Translations under genes and position numbers: made by a program
NCBI GenBank assembly: GCA_021234155.1
Contig: JAJEKV010000008.1
Coordinates: 22,487,158-22,551,157 of the forward strand
Direction: 5' to 3'
From: Isoetes taiwanensis
Taxonomy: Eukaryota; Streptophyta; Lycopodiopsida; Isoetales; Isoetaceae
Length of the DNA stretch: 64,000 nt
Notes under the pieces: generated by a model
What the model saw: only the letters and a program-made list of their open reading frames with translations
The model's database searches: none
Told to the model about the DNA's origin: nothing
In this document: one piece after another, positions 1 to 12,949 of the stretch
Layout: every line of letters begins with the position of its first letter
Numbering within the stretch: the stretch's first letter is position 1

Positions 1-199
1 TTATTGTACTTCGTTCGGTTTACGTATTTGCTCAGAAACGGCAGAAGCTAATTCAAAAATAGGGGAACGGAGTTGATCCATTGAAATACCTTTGGATGCT
101 TGCTTGAAGCTGGAAAGGACCCGCGGGGTTGATCGGCGCCAAAATACGCCCACGAAAAAGCGCTCCTCACGGCCGCCCAGAACCAAAAACTAGGCGGAA
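1..199. other. no recognised gene
   Basis: A minus-strand open frame of 61 codons (1-186) is present, but I recognise no domain and its composition is not convincingly coding. It could be the edge of an element that continues outside the window. I see no RNA gene or regulatory site here. Confidence 0.3.
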
Positions 200-335
200 A
201 AGCGTGCGTTCGATAAAAGTTACGGGCGATAGCGTTGAGCGGCGGCGGCGGTCGTTTACGCGGCGTGCGCAGTAAGCCGTTAAGCGGCGTCTACTTAGCG
301 GCGTCTTTTGTGTTAAGCGGCGTGCCCTTTTACAG
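200..335. repeat. cluster of CACTA-like subterminal motifs
   Basis: The motif GTTAAGCGGCGT and close variants occur several times in about 130 bp. The same motif family packs both ends of the CACTA element at 11,590-19,517. The stretch ends in CCCTTTTACAGT, which loosely resembles the CCCTTGTAGTG terminus of that element. I infer a remnant of a related CACTA end, but no transposase or clean terminus is visible beside it. Confidence 0.35.
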
Positions 336-345
336 TAAGTTATAA

Positions 346-1584
346 TGTTATAAATTTATTATTACATAATTATAACTAATACTTGATTAGAAATTAATTT
401 CACACAGGAGTTGAAATGCCACAATTTTACGGTGATGAGTGAATTTGGCGAGAATGGGGCTCCATGTGACACATCCGTTCCCAAGAAGATTATAGTTGGC
501 TCCACGGAGACCTTTGGAAGACCACGGCGAAATTCCATCGACTAACATGATATTTTATCCTCACACTGGAGTTTGAAAGTAAGTGCTTTGAGTTCAATGA
601 CGGGGGGCATTATGGGGGTACCAAGTAGAGTTACCTTGGCATTAATTTTCAAAAGCCACGGCTTCGTCAAATGCTTGATCAGGCATATTACGAGGGGAGG
701 AACTGCGCCACGCTGATTAACAACTCCAGCGTACGAAGCGAAGCTTGATTTGTTAAGCGGCCTGCAAAACATCTACGCATACAAAGTATGCATTGCATCT
801 TCCCCTTAAGTAAACGCATAAAAGGGAGGAAATGGCCATTTTACCGAAGCGCCAGGAATGATCTTACGAGGTAAGAATGCATAGAATAAAGCTTCGGTAG
901 CTCTTCCGTTTGCACAAAGCATTGAGCATATTTGAAACTACGTGAATGCTGCTCGATGAGAGGGAAATCCTACGGCATGATGCTATTGGTAACAATGATC
1001 TCTGAGATAACAAAAGGGAATGGGGTGAGGAGACTATTGGTTGGGGGTACATCAAATGGAAGCGGCGAAGGATGGGGGAGGAGGCAGCTTCGGATGCAAT
1101 ACGGATTCTTGAGTGTGCTTCCAATGAAACTCACACATGCGGAAGCGAGATAATAATATATGGAGCACTAGTTGGCAATGATTACTTGTATTTTTATCAT
1201 CTTCATCCTATCCCATAGATTTCTCTCCAATACTTGTTTATCTATCCACTTTTGGCAGCTTTGCGGAACGTACCATTGAGCTTCTTGCATACTTTCATAC
1301 TAGAGTAAGCTTGCTTGTCGCCCGGTCATGAAGCTGTAGCGATTACAAACATATGGCTCGCAGGTTGCTCTTACGCATCTGATCTACCTGAGAGCATGCC
1401 CGGCCTACTGCGATCCAGCCACAATTTTGCAAGAAGAGCTACTGATTTTACCATATTCCTGCGTGCACTTGATCACGCTGCTTCATATGTATATAGGTGC
1501 CGACTCTTCACTTGAATTGCTTGCTAAGGGTTTTGGACACGGCCGAGGGGTTCCATGGCGTCTCACCTTGAATTTACGGGTTTG
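346..1584. other. intergenic, no recognised gene
   Basis: Short open frames occur on both strands, but none has a recognisable domain, splice structure or consistent coding bias. The left third is A/T-rich. From about 1,500 the sequence begins to resemble the satellite array to its right. Confidence 0.4.
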
Positions 1585-4500
1585 AGGTGGGGCAAGCAAC
1601 CTCGGAGGATTTAGCAGGGTCCAGCGCTCGTCAACACCCCAACCCACTTCAAGAACCGCGAGCGCCAAGATTGACGAGATCGACAAGGAGACATAAAGCG
1701 TAAACACATTGGGTTGCGGGAGCTCCTAGAAAGGGTTTTGCGTTTTTTGGGGGCAGTCACAGTGCACTTGGGGCTGAGAAGCGGCAGTAGAATGTCACGA
1801 AGACAAAGAGGCTGGCGGGAGGAGTTTGGGCCTTGCCCCTACTCTCCCGATGTAGCAAGTAGAAATTAGAGTAGCTTGCGATGTAAGACATTATTAGGAG
1901 TCGCGAAATTAATGCATTGCGAAAAATAAATTCAGTTTTTGGCCCGGAATTCCTATTCACATCTCCACGGCCCAATTTTGAATTTTGGAGAAGGTCTAAG
2001 GTCAAGGTTAGCATTTGAAGCTGGTGAGGCAGCGTGGCACGGCTGCCCCAAGTCTGCACAGCAAGGCCGAGGACGCTGCGGGGATCCCTCCCACAGGGGG
2101 AAATTAGGGACTGATGGGATCCAAGTTCCGAGAGGCAGCCCTTCGGCGGCTGGCTCCCGAGCTGCGCTAATAGCCACCCTCGGGGCGGTTCCTCGGCGGG
2201 TTGGATCCTCGTTGAGGGCCTCTTGAAGGTCCAAAAGATTCCAGATCGGTCAGGAGAACTTTGTCAGCCGCTGACGTCCCGATGTGAAGCCTTGGCTGAC
2301 GCCTTTGTTTTGTAGATTCAGACGCAGGATGCTCAGAATGGCGCGATAAACCACCTGCCAAATGGAAGTGGGAATGGCAATTACCCTAGGGAGCAGGTAC
2401 GGTCGGTTTCTGAAAAAGAAGGAAGCACTCGCATACACTCACGGCCGGTATCGCGCCCACATCGGCGGTGACTCACAGTGTGATGGAAGTAGGCTTCGCA
2501 CAGCCTTGGAGTTGGTGGTCTGCGGCCATAACGGTCCCCGAGGGCAATGTCGGCGTTAGAGTCGTGGCGGCGAGAGTCAAATTCGCGATTAGGAGGCGGA
2601 AGTGCCGTCGATCCCGAGGGGCCTTAGGGAGAGGTAGAGACAACAGCCTCCGAGGAGGAGATTTTGGGAGTAAATACGGCGTCAACACCCACAACCCCAC
2701 TTCAGAACCTGCAGCGCAAGTCCGTGAATCGACAGGAAGGCCTCCCGGCGTAAAACCACAGCCAGTTGCCGAGGGCTACAGAAGGGTTCACGTTTTGGTA
2801 GAAGAGTCTGATACATTTACTTGGACTGGCCAGAAGCGTAGAATCTGAGCAAGGAAGCGAAGCTGTGGAGGCGGGAATTTAGGCCTTTCCTCCTCCCGAT
2901 GTAGCAAGTAGAAATCGAAGCGCTTTTCGCGTCAGCAAGGCACGCCCGTAAATTACTTAATTAATACATTGCACGAAAATAAATTCGGTTTTTGCCAGCG
3001 GGGATCCTAATTCTCCAGCACATTTAATTTTGAATTTCGGGAGAAGGTCGGTCAAAGAGGTTAGCATTAGAGCGGTACGGGAAAGGCCTTCCGTTGCGAG
3101 AACAGCAGGCATTTAGCACCCTTCAAGTCCAAGCGAGGCCCGGGACGAGGGGATCCTGCAGGGAAATTAGGACCCGGGGCGGGATCAAAAAAGGTTCCCG
3201 GCGGCCCTTCTGGCGGCGCTCCCCGGGCTGCATGGCCACCCTCCGGGCGGTTTCCCCTATCGACCCGTTGGATCCTCCATTTGGGGAGCCCTCTTACGGG
3301 GAAGGTCAAAAGATTCGAGATGTCGGTCAGGGAGGGCTTGTCAAGCAGCGGGGAATCGATAGCTGACCTTGTAGAAACACGCCTTGTTTAATGGGCAGGA
3401 TGCCGGAATAGCAAATAGACCACCGCCAAATCATTAGGGCGAAATTACCTAAGAACTTAAGGACCTACCTGCGATTACCGGTTTTTCCTGCGAAAGTACT
3501 CTCACGCCCTCCCGCAGCCCGGTATCGCGTGCACAGCCAGGTGAGCGGTGACTCTACGAGTGTGATGAGCTACTTTGCGCTTCTTGATTGGGTGGTCTTG
3601 CGGCACGGAACTTGAGATCCCAGGGGCAATGTGCTCGGCGTTACGCGAGGTCCATTGGCGAGAGTCAGATGCAGCGATTAGAGGCGGAAATTAGCCATCC
3701 GTCCCACGAGGCGCAGGAGAGAAATTTGGGGCGAAAGCGGCCTGGAGAATTTTAAATTAAAAGCGCTCGGCGTCCACTGGCCCGCCCAAGACAGCGCCAG
3801 GTCCCGGCGGGAAGCGAGCAAGGAGAGGGCACCAAGCGTAAACCACAATGGGTGCAGTCTAGAAAGGTTTTAAGATTTTGGGAAATCGTCTACATTGCAC
3901 TAGGACGCTGGCAGAAGCGGCAATGAAATCTGAACAAGAGAGGCCAGCGGAGGCGGAGTTTGGGCACTACTCCGATGGCAAGTAAGTGAAGCTTTTCATT
4001 AGCAGACATTAAGTAAATTCACCAAATTAATGCATTTACGCGAAAATAAATTCGGTTTTGCAGTAGGATCCTAATTCATCTCAAACTACACGGCCCAATT
4101 TTGAGATTTTGAGGAGAAAGGTCTAAGTCAAAAGGTTAGCATTAGAAGCAGTCGGGGCAGCCGTTGGAGTGCCCGAGGCGGCACCCAAGTCAAAGCGGGC
4201 GGGCTGCGGGGATCCTCACAAGAGAGTAGGACCCCGAGGGGGCGGAGATCCAAAAAGTTCGAGGCGGCGCTACATGGCGCTTTCCCGAGCACGCGCTAAT
4301 GGCCTCCGGGCGGGTTCCCCTATCGGCGTTGCGGATCACTCCGTTCCGGGGGCCCTCTTGAAGGTCCGAGAATTCAGTGTTCAGGAGAACTTGTCAAACA
4401 TGAGCGTCGATGTAAGCCTTGTAGAAACCCCGCCTTTATTTTGTGGTGGAGCAGGATGCGGAATGGCAAATATGAACCTGCCAAATGCGTCATAGGAATG

Positions 4501-7500
4501 GCGAAGTACCCACAGGCAGGAGCAAGTTACCGCGATTAGGTTTTGCGAGAAGAAGGAAACACTCACGCCCTCCCACGACGGTATCCGCGTATACTAGGCC
4601 AATTGAAGCTGCGAGGTGTGATGGAAGTAGGCTACTTTTAGGCTGGAGTTGGTGGTCTTACGGCCCACTGGACTTAGTCCCCAGGGCAATGTCGGCGATT
4701 CACGGAGGAGTCCATTGGCGGTCAGTCCTTGCGCGCGCGATTCGGGAGAATGCGTCGATCCCGGGGCCTTAGGGAGGGAAATTTGGGGCAAAAGCGGCCT
4801 CGGTGAGGTGCAATGCGTCCAACACCCCAACCCCACTTCAGAACCATGGCGCCAAGGTCCACGGCCGGAATCGACAAGGAGAGGGCCTCCGAAGCGGCGG
4901 CGTAAACCTGTGGGTTGCGGGGCTCTAGAAGGGTTCACGTTTTTGAGGCGGAATCTGATGCATTGCACTTGGGACTGGCGAGAAGCTGTAGAGAATCTGG
5001 AGCAAGGGAGGCGTAGCGGAGGAGTTTGGGCCTTTCCTCCCTCCCCGATGTGGCAAAGTAGAGAGTGGGGAAGCTTTTTCGCGTGCTTAGAACATTAATA
5101 TACGCCAATTAATGCATTGCCGAAAATAAATTCCGGTTTTTTGCCGGTAGTAGGATCCTAATTCATCTCCGCCTACGGGCCCAATTTTGAATTTTGAGGA
5201 GAAGGTCTAGGTCAAAGGGTTAGCATTAGAGCGATTAGGGCAGCTTGGTTCTTGGGGTGAACCCGAGCTGGCACCCTCCCCAAGTCAAAAGCGAGGCCCA
5301 GGGCCTTGGATCCCTCACAGGGAGAGTCACCCAGGACCCGGGCGGGATCAAAAAAGTTCCAGGCAGCCCTTCACGGCGGCCCGGTACCGCTAATGACCCC
5401 CTCCGGGGCCGGTTCCCCTATCAGCCCAGTTGGATCCTCCGGTCGGGGGAGCCCCTCTTAGGGAAAGGTCCAAAAGATTCAGGATCGGTCAGGAGAACTT
5501 GTCAAACGGCGTCGTCGATGTGACCCCTTGTAGAAACCCCGCGCTGTTTTGTCGTTCGGGCAGGATGCTCAGGAATGGCAAATAGACCACGCAAATGCAT
5601 TAGGATAGGCGAAATTACCCTAGGAGCAAGTTACACGGTCGGTTTTCGCGAAGAAGGAAACCTCCGCGCCCTCCCGGCCACGGTATCCATGCATCCCTAG
5701 GCCAATTGACTTCAGGGTGTGATGGAAGTGAGCTACTTTGGTACGCTTCTTGGAGTTGGTGGTCTTCTGGCGCTGGAACTTGGTCCCCAGGGCAATGTCG
5801 GCGTTCACGAGTCCATTGGCGTCGGTCAGCGATTCCAGGGCCCAGGAGTGTGCGTCGTCCCGGGGAGGGCGCAGGGGAGAGGAATTTGGGGCAAAGCCTC
5901 AGGAGGATTTAGTCGGCGCTCACGGCGTCAACACCTAACCCCACTTCAAGAACCGCGGCGCGAGGTCAGCCAGATAAAATGAGGAGAGAGGCCTCCAGCT
6001 GATAAACCACTGTGGGTTTGCGAGGGCTCTAGAAGAGTTTACGTTTTGGGGGCAGTCTGAGAATACTGTTACACTGGGACACGGCGAGCGGCAGTGGGAA
6101 TCTGGAGCAGGGAGGCCAGCGGGCGAGGAGTTTGGGCCTTTCCTCCTCAGATGTGGCAAGTATTAGAAAGTCGGGGCTGATGGCTGGGTATTAAATGAGC
6201 CGCGAATTAATGCATTGCGAAAATAAATTACAGTTTTGCGGTAAGGATCCCTATTCATCTCCCGAAGCGGCCCAATTTTGAATTTTAGGAGAAGGTCTAG
6301 AGTCAAAGGGTTAGCATTAGAGCGGTGCGAGGGGCAGCGTTGCGGAGCAACGAGCTGGCACCCTTCCCAAGTCAAAGCAGGCCGGGACCTGGGGGATCCC
6401 TCACAAGGGGAAGTCCCACCCCGAGGCGGGATCAAAAAAGTTCAGGGGCAGCCCCTTCTGGCAGCTCCCAGGGGCTACGCTAGCCACCCACCCTCCCCAG
6501 CCGGTTCCCCTATCCGCCCCGTTGGATCCTCCGTTCGAGGCCCCTCTTGAGGGAGGTCAAAAGATTCAGTCCGGTCAGGAGAACTTGTCAAACCCTTGGC
6601 GTCGATGTAAACCTTGTAGAAGCCGCCTTTGTTTTGTCGTTAGAACATAGAGGATGCTAGGCCAGGCAAATAGACCCTGCCAAATCGTCAGGAATGGCCG
6701 AAATTACCCTAGGAGCAAGTTACACGGTCGGTTTTGCGAAAAAAGGAAACCTCCGCCCTCCACGCCCGGTATCAGCATACATCCTAGGCCAATTGGCTAC
6801 GAGTGTGATGGAAGTAGGCTACTTTGGCTTCTTGGAGTTGGGTGGTCTTATGCAGACAGTCTGAGGGCAATGTATCGACGTTGAGTCCAGCCCAGAGTCA
6901 GGTCATGTGATGGGCCAGTGCCGTCGGAGTCGGGGCCTTGGGGAAGAGGTGGGGCAAAAGCCTCGGGAGGAGGATTTTTTAGGGTCAGCGTCAGCACCCC
7001 CGGCCCCTTCAGGAACCGCGAGGCGCGGTTCAGGCGACCAGGCGGGAGGGGCTTTTCAGAGAAGCGTAAACCATTGAGGTTTGCCGGGCTCTAGAAAGGT
7101 TTCACGTTTTGAAACGAGAGAATCTGTCTGTTACACTGGGACACAGCGAAAACAGCCGAGAATGCAGACAGGAAGGCAGCCGGGCGGAGTTGGGCCCTTT
7201 TCTCACTCTCCTCCCGACGGCAGAAGTAGAAGTGAGCTGCATTAGCAAGACATTAAGTAAATTATAGTGTACATTGCACGAAAATAAATTCCGGTTTTAC
7301 TTAGCGGGATCCCATTCATCTCCGGCCTACGGCCCAATTTTGAATTTTGGAGAATGTCTGAGTCAAGGTTAGCATTAGAGCGGTCGGGGGCAGCCCGTGC
7401 GGGAACAGCTTGGCTTCCTTCCCAAAGCGAGGGGCCGGGGACCTTGCAGGATCCCTCTGAGAGGGGAGGAGTGGGACCCGGGGAGGCGGGATCAAAAAAT

Positions 7501-10490
7501 TCCCGAGGCAGCCCTTCTGGCAGCGCTCCCCGGGGAGGCTGCAGCTAGCCAGCCACCCTCCGGGAGCCGGTTCCCCTATCCGGCCCTTGGATCCCTGGGT
7601 TGGGGGGCCCCTCGCCGGGAAGGTCAAAAGATTCCCGGTCGGTCCGGAGAACATCCAAAACATGAAGTCGATGTCGACCTTGTAGAAACCCGCAATGTTT
7701 TGTCGTTGGTGCAGGGATGCTCGGAATAGCAAATAAACCACCTTAAATCGTCCGAATGAAATCCCTAGGGAGCAAGTTACTCTGGTTTTACGAAAAAAAA
7801 CACTCACGCCCTCCCGCAGACGGTATCCGCATGCACATCCTAGGCCAATTGACTACGAGGTGTGATGGAGGTAATTTCACTTTGAAACTGGAGTTGGGTG
7901 GTCTTTTGGCCGCGGAACTTGTCCCCGAGGGCAATATGGAAGCGTTCACAGGTCCATTGGTCGGTCAGCGATTAGGAGGTGCTTGCGTCAGTCCCCGGGG
8001 CCTTGGGGAGGGTGGGGAGACAGCCTCCGGGGAGGATTTTCCCAGGGTCAAGCTGGCGTCAGCACCCCACTTACTTCAAGACAGGCATGAGGTCCCGGCG
8101 AATCACGATAAGGAGAGAGGGCCTCCGAAAGCGTAAACCACGTGGGTTGCCGGGGCTCTAGAAGGGGTTTACGTTTTAAGAGTCTGATGCATTGCGCAGG
8201 ACGCTGGCGAGAAGTAGCAGCCAGGTACGAACAAGGGGAGGCGGCCGAATTTTGGGCCTTTCCTCACTCCGATGTGGCAAGTAGAAATTCGGCGGCTTTA
8301 CCGATGTAAAGACATTAGTAAATTCGCCAATTAATGCATTTACGCGAAAATAAATTCGGTTTTTTGGTAGGATCCTAATTCATCTCGACTGCGGGCCCAA
8401 TTTTGAATTTTGGAGAAGGTCTAGGTCAAGGGTTAGCATTTAGAGCGGTCGGGCGGCGGACTTGCCGGGGGCAGCCGGTGGCACCCTTCCCAAAGTCAAG
8501 CGAGGCCAGGACCTTTGCGGGGATCCCTCACGAGAGAGGGGAAGTGGGACGGGGAGGCGGGATCCAAAAGTTCCCGAGGCAACCCCTTCAGCGGCTCCCG
8601 AGCTGCCGCTATGAAGAAGAAAGCCACCCTCAGGGCAGGATTTCCCCTATCGGCCGTTGGATCCTCGATTGAGGGCCCCTCGCCGGGGAAGGTCAGATTC
8701 AGTCGGTCAGGGAGAACTTGTCAAACCCACATGGGGAAAAGTCCTCGATGTGACCTTGTAGGGAAACGCCTTGTTTTTGTCGTTGAGACACCGGGATACT
8801 TCCGGAATGGCAAATAGACCACACCAAATGGAAATCAGGAATAAGTAGCGAAATTACCCTAGGGAGCAAGTTACTACGGTGAGTTTTCGCGAGAAGAAGG
8901 AAACACTCTCACGCCCTCCACGGCGGTATCGCATGTGCATCCTAGGCCAATTGACTCTGAGTGTATGTGATGGAAGTATGAAGGCTACTTTAGGCGCTTC
9001 TTGGGAGTTGGTGGTCTTGGCCCGCGGGCAATCCCCGAGGGCAATGTCGGCCGTTCACGAGTCCATTGGCGTGAGAGTCGGTCACTTGGTCAGGAGGCGG
9101 GGTCGCCCGTCGAGTCCCCGAGGGGGCCTTGGGGAGAGGAAATTTGGGGGCAAGCAGAGCCTCAGGAGGATTTTAGGGTCAGCTCGGCGTCCAACACCCA
9201 CAACCCACTTCAAGACCGCGGCGCCGGGTCGGTAGAATCGACAAGGTGAGGGCCTCGAAGCGTAAACCTGTGGGTTGCAGGGCTCTAGAAGGGTTTACGT
9301 TTTGGGGGAATCACAGTCTTCGGCCACGGAACTTGATCCCGAGGCAATGTCGGCATTAGAGTCCATTGGCGGCAAGTAGCCGATTCAGGGTATGAGGAGG
9401 TTGCGTCAGCTTCCCAGGCTTGGGGAGAGAGGTGGGGCAAAAGCGGCTTCCGGGAGGGATTTTTAGTGGTCAAGCAGCTGCGTCAGCTCACCCAACTCAC
9501 TTCAAGACATGGCCGCCAAAGTCAGAGCGAATCGACAAGGAGAGGGCCTCAGCAATAAAACCACAATGGGTTAGAGCTCTAAGAAGGTTTAGATTTTGAG
9601 GCGGAGTCTGAGGAGATGCTTCTGTACGGAACTTGATCAGGGCAATGTCAACGTGCAGTCCATTGGCGAGAGCCAAATGTCGCTGATTCGGTGAGGGAGG
9701 TTGCGGCGGGCGTCTTCCCGGGGAGGCAGGAGAGAGTGAGGCAAAAGCTTCCCGGAGGATTTAGTGTCGCGCTCGGCGTCCAACACTAACTCCACTTCAG
9801 ACATGGCATGATCCGTGAATACGGCGAGAGGAGAGGGCCTCGGCGTAAACCTGTGGGTTGCCGAGGCTCTGAAGGGTTTGCGTTTTGGGGGCAGAATCAC
9901 AGTCTTTTGGCCCACCGGAACTTGGTTTCGAGGAGCAATGTATCGCGTTCTGAGTCCGTGGCAGAGGCCAAATGCGTGGTTCGGAGAGGGAGGTTGCCGT
10001 TCTTCCCCAGGGGCATAGGAGAGGAAATTTGGGAAGCGACCTCCGGAGGAGGATTTTAGAGATCAGCGCTACGGTGTCAACACCCCACTCCACTTCAAGA
10101 CACATTAAGCCTGGGTCGAGCGAAATCACGACAAAAAGGGGCCTCGAAGCGTAAACCACTGTGGTTGCCGGGCTCTAGAAGGGTTTCGTTTTGAAACGAG
10201 GGGCCTAGTCATTGCCGATTTGGAGCGTGGCGGAAAGCTACTTGTAGAAGCATATATAGCAAAGGGAACTAGCCGGAGCGGAGTTTGGACTGTCCTCCTC
10301 CCGACAGCGAATTAGAAGTCGAGCGCTTTTACTGATGGCAACCTGCGATTAAATTCATAATTAATGCATTGCACGAAAATAAATTCTGATTTTTGCGGCT
10401 GGATCCCTAATTCATCTCCAGCTACGGCCCAATTTTGGAATTTTTGGAGAAGGTCTAGGTCAAAGGGTTAGCATTAGAACAAATCGGGGC
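1585..10490. repeat. tandem satellite array, monomer about 1.06-1.09 kb
   Basis: A landmark (AATTAATGCATTGC, then an A-rich stretch, then GGATCCTAATTCATCTC or a variant) recurs near 1,945, 3,002, 4,067, 5,152, 6,246, 7,308, 8,369 and 10,403. Spacings are 1,057 to 1,094 bp, except the last, which spans an enlarged monomer. Each monomer also holds a G/C-rich block with several BamHI-type GGATCC sites and the shared string GGTTAGCATTAGA. Open frames are not conserved between monomers, so it is not a coding array. Monomers differ by many small insertions and deletions as well as substitutions, with frequent differences at CG, CAG and CTG positions. I do not recognise the family. Alternatives are an intergenic spacer repeat or an internal array of a large transposon. 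Confidence 0.85.
9020..10215. repeat. internal sub-array, unit about 300 bp, about four copies
   Basis: Within the enlarged last monomer, the segment containing GGCAATGTCGGC, TCCATTGGCG, the polypurine TTTGGGG block and the TCTAGAAGGGTTTACGTTTT block occurs about four times, with landmark positions near 9,041, 9,343, 9,643 and 9,933. This accounts for the distance of about 2.03 kb between the last two landmarks. It is a higher-order feature nested in the satellite. Confidence 0.7.
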
Positions 10491-11580
10491 GGCAGATTTA
10501 GAACAGCAAAGAGGCTGATTTGGAAGATTTGGAAGATGCGATTGACTTCAAGCCACAAAGAAACATAAATTTAGTGGGTGCTTCTGATCCGATCGAGGTT
10601 GGAGAAAAAATCCAAAGGCATCCATCTAAACTTCTAAGAATGTGCATTTTGAAGATTTAGAACATGGAAGTGTCCCATTTGTAAGAGCTTCTGAGGAGAG
10701 TCCAAACCACAAATAATCTCGGAAGCTAGTTCTACGGTCAAATCGAAATATACATGCGAAACCTCGGGGGCTCCGAAATGGCAAATCGAAGTGAAGAAAG
10801 CGATATCCAACGGAAGAATGCAAAATATCTTCAAAAATCCTTGAGGATCATGTTCATGCATATGTATCAATGCTAGATTGTACCCAAGAGAAAAAATATA
10901 ACAATGTACAAAACATAGGTTTATTGAACAAAAGATCACTTGAACAATTCAAGATACCCCTCGAGAAGGCTTGGCTTATGGTTTCTATCGTAAGAAGTCC
11001 TCCACTTGTCCATCCCCTTTGAACCATAGCTCCATGTCAAGTATGTGCAAAGTCGACCATGCATGTGTCGGCAGCTAGTATCATGTTAATCTTTGTTTTT
11101 TCCCGTGGTGCTTCCAAACCGACCATCTTTTCAAGAAGCACCCTCATCATGCTAGGCAACTCACTTTGGTTCCTAGCAATTTGGTGATGCCTTCTCACCA
11201 ATCACATACTTCTTTAACACTTTCATCCGATGGATCGTTGTTTCATAGTCCTCATCTTGAGGTGGAGGGGGGTCTGAGGAGGATTCCCTTCCTTCTCATG
11301 CCCTCGGCGGCTCCTACACCAAGCTATAGATTAGAAAATAGATAAAAATACAATAAAGTGTATAAACTACGTGAGTGTAGCCTTACTTGTGAAGGCGAGG
11401 TTCCATATCTCTACGCTCTTGAATCCTCATCTCCTCCTCTCATCTGGTTTCAAGCGTGGAAGGCTACCTTCCATGGCCATGTATCCCAAAAGCAATAAAG
11501 AAAAAAACTCACAATAATTCCAATGAATGAAAAACTAGGATCCGAGGATCGCTTAAGCAATACTCAAATCATAAAAAGAA
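10491..11580. other. degenerate unidentified sequence between satellite and CACTA element
   Basis: Plus-strand fragments such as EDLEDAIDFKPQRN and, after frame changes, FEDLEHGSVPFVRASEES (about 10,525-10,710) look like remains of coding sequence. Minus-strand fragments near 11,000-11,250 include GSKGMDKWRTSYDRNHKP. I cannot assign either to a family. Stops and frame changes are frequent, so any gene here is broken. Confidence 0.3.
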
Positions 11581-11594
11581 ATGGGAAAAATGGC

Positions 11595-11735
11595 CCTAGG
11601 CGATGACTTTAAAGAACGTAGACGCCGTTTTAAGACGTACAAACGTGGTTCAACGACGTTTAAAGGTCGTTCAGCGGCGTCTATAACGGCGTTAACGGCT
11701 ATATACGACTTGACGTCGTCTGAAATTTGTTTTGT
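11595..11735. repeat. left subterminal repeat cluster of the CACTA element
   Basis: The motif appears as GTAGACGCCGTTTTAAGACG, TCAACGACGTTTAAAGG, TTCAGCGGCGTC, ATAACGGCGTTAACGG and TTGACGTCGTC within 140 bp, in both orientations. In En/Spm elements such motifs bind the TNPA accessory protein and are needed for transposition. That role is inferred here. Confidence 0.65.
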
Positions 11736-11756
11736 TTTAGGTATCTTTGAGATGCC

Positions 11757-11767
11757 ATATATATTTG
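11757..11767 (+). promoter_or_regulatory. TATA box candidate, plus strand
   Basis: CATATATATTT lies 110 bp upstream of the ATG at 11,877 and is followed by a C/T-rich leader. The arrangement TATA, pyrimidine-rich leader, then CCGCCATGG is typical of a plant promoter and start. It would drive a gene reading inward from the left end of the CACTA element. Confidence 0.4.
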
Positions 11768-11876
11768 CCCTATTAGTCCTCGACTTCTCTCCGCGCCCCT
11801 CCCTCCTCTCTGCTCCCTCCAGGCCTCCTCCTTCCTCCTCCTCCTTCGGCCGGAAAGCCTCACCTACATCCCCGCC

Positions 11877-12035
11877 ATGGCCGCCTCTCACGATGCATGC
11901 CCGCTTGATGCACTTTGTGAGGCCGTGGCAGGCTTTGCGGGAGCACAGGAACCGCCTCCAGCCCGAGTGGCTAGAGAGACGCAACCTAACCCCAAGAAAG
12001 GCCGAGTTCAAGCAAGCCATGACAAAGCCGCATGA
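11877..12035 (+). CDS. short plus-strand ORF at the left end of the CACTA element, 52 aa
   Basis: The ATG sits in a strong plant start context (CCGCCATGGCC) behind a TATA-like element and a pyrimidine-rich leader. The product begins MAASHDACPLDALCEAV, ends QASHDKAA, and has no recognised domain. Coding-like sequence continues beyond the stop in other frames (for example about 12,258-12,467), so this may be the first exon or broken N-terminus of a second, TNPA-like element gene that converges on the transposase. The start choice is supported by sequence context. The function is unknown. Confidence 0.35.
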   Translation: MAASHDACPLDALCEAVAGFAGAQEPPPARVARETQPNPKKGRVQASHDKAA

Positions 12036-12039
12036 TAGG

Positions 12040-12949
12040 GGGCAAAAAGACTGCTCGTCAAGACATTCTTGAGGCCGAACCTTCCCTCAATATGTGCCTC
12101 GAAAGTGCCTGAAGAAATGCATGGTGAACTCGTTGTGCTTGGCCGCTAGAGGATAGGGGATAGCCTTTGGGGAAACATTTGTCAAGCCCTACTTTCAAAG
12201 TTGCACCGGACCAACCTTACGGGGCATGCGGGGAAGTGCTCGCATACTTGAATTCCTTTGGGAAATGTGACACCACGCAGGAGGCTTGATTCCATGCCGG
12301 GAGGCTTGTTACGTGGGGTGGAGAAATCACCGGTCGAGCACCTTCGGTCGCCTCAGGTGGATCACAATCGGATGCTGATATATACCACTAGATGTGCACC
12401 TTTGGCATCCACTTTGTTTTGTGTATTTGAATTGTGTATGGGTTTTTATATGAATTTTGTATTTTGAAGGGAATACATATATGATTTTTTGTATATGAAT
12501 CTCTTGCATTTTTGAAGGAATCTTCACATTTTATGATTAATTAAACATAAAGTGTACTCAAGCGTATGTAGAACTGCCCCGACGGCTTGCAAACCATAGG
12601 TCTATACTAGGATGCCAATAACTTGGCATAAATGTCTATATTAACCGAAGTTGCAATATGCAATAATGTTGCCTAATATGGTTTTGTAGTATACACAAAT
12701 TAAGCATGCCAAAAGTATTTTCTTATTCATATGTGGGAAGAAAATATAATAATCATAATAAAGTAATGAAGGTTCAATGGATGGTAGTCTTCTATCATGA
12801 CAATATGCACTTCCCCCCCAACCTCCCCTATTCGACCGCCATCTCTTCCTTCACCTTCAAATATGCGGGCGGAGGCGGCCTTCATGGAACTACGAACCAC
12901 CACCCATCTTGCAAAGGATCCTCGAGCCCAAGGTGACCTACAAAACCTC
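12040..12949. other. CACTA internal non-coding or unrecognised sequence
   Basis: A/T-rich sequence lying between the short plus-strand ORF and the 3' end of the transposase. Small frames exist on both strands without recognisable domains. It probably contains the 3' untranslated regions of the two converging element genes. Confidence 0.35.

Noticed and set aside
1-186. 61-aa minus-strand ORF as a gene
   Set aside because: No domain, no promoter or splice context, and it lies at the window edge.
1939-10160. Many open frames of 60-130 codons in the satellite array
   Set aside because: They are not conserved between monomers and overlap on both strands. High GC content alone explains them.
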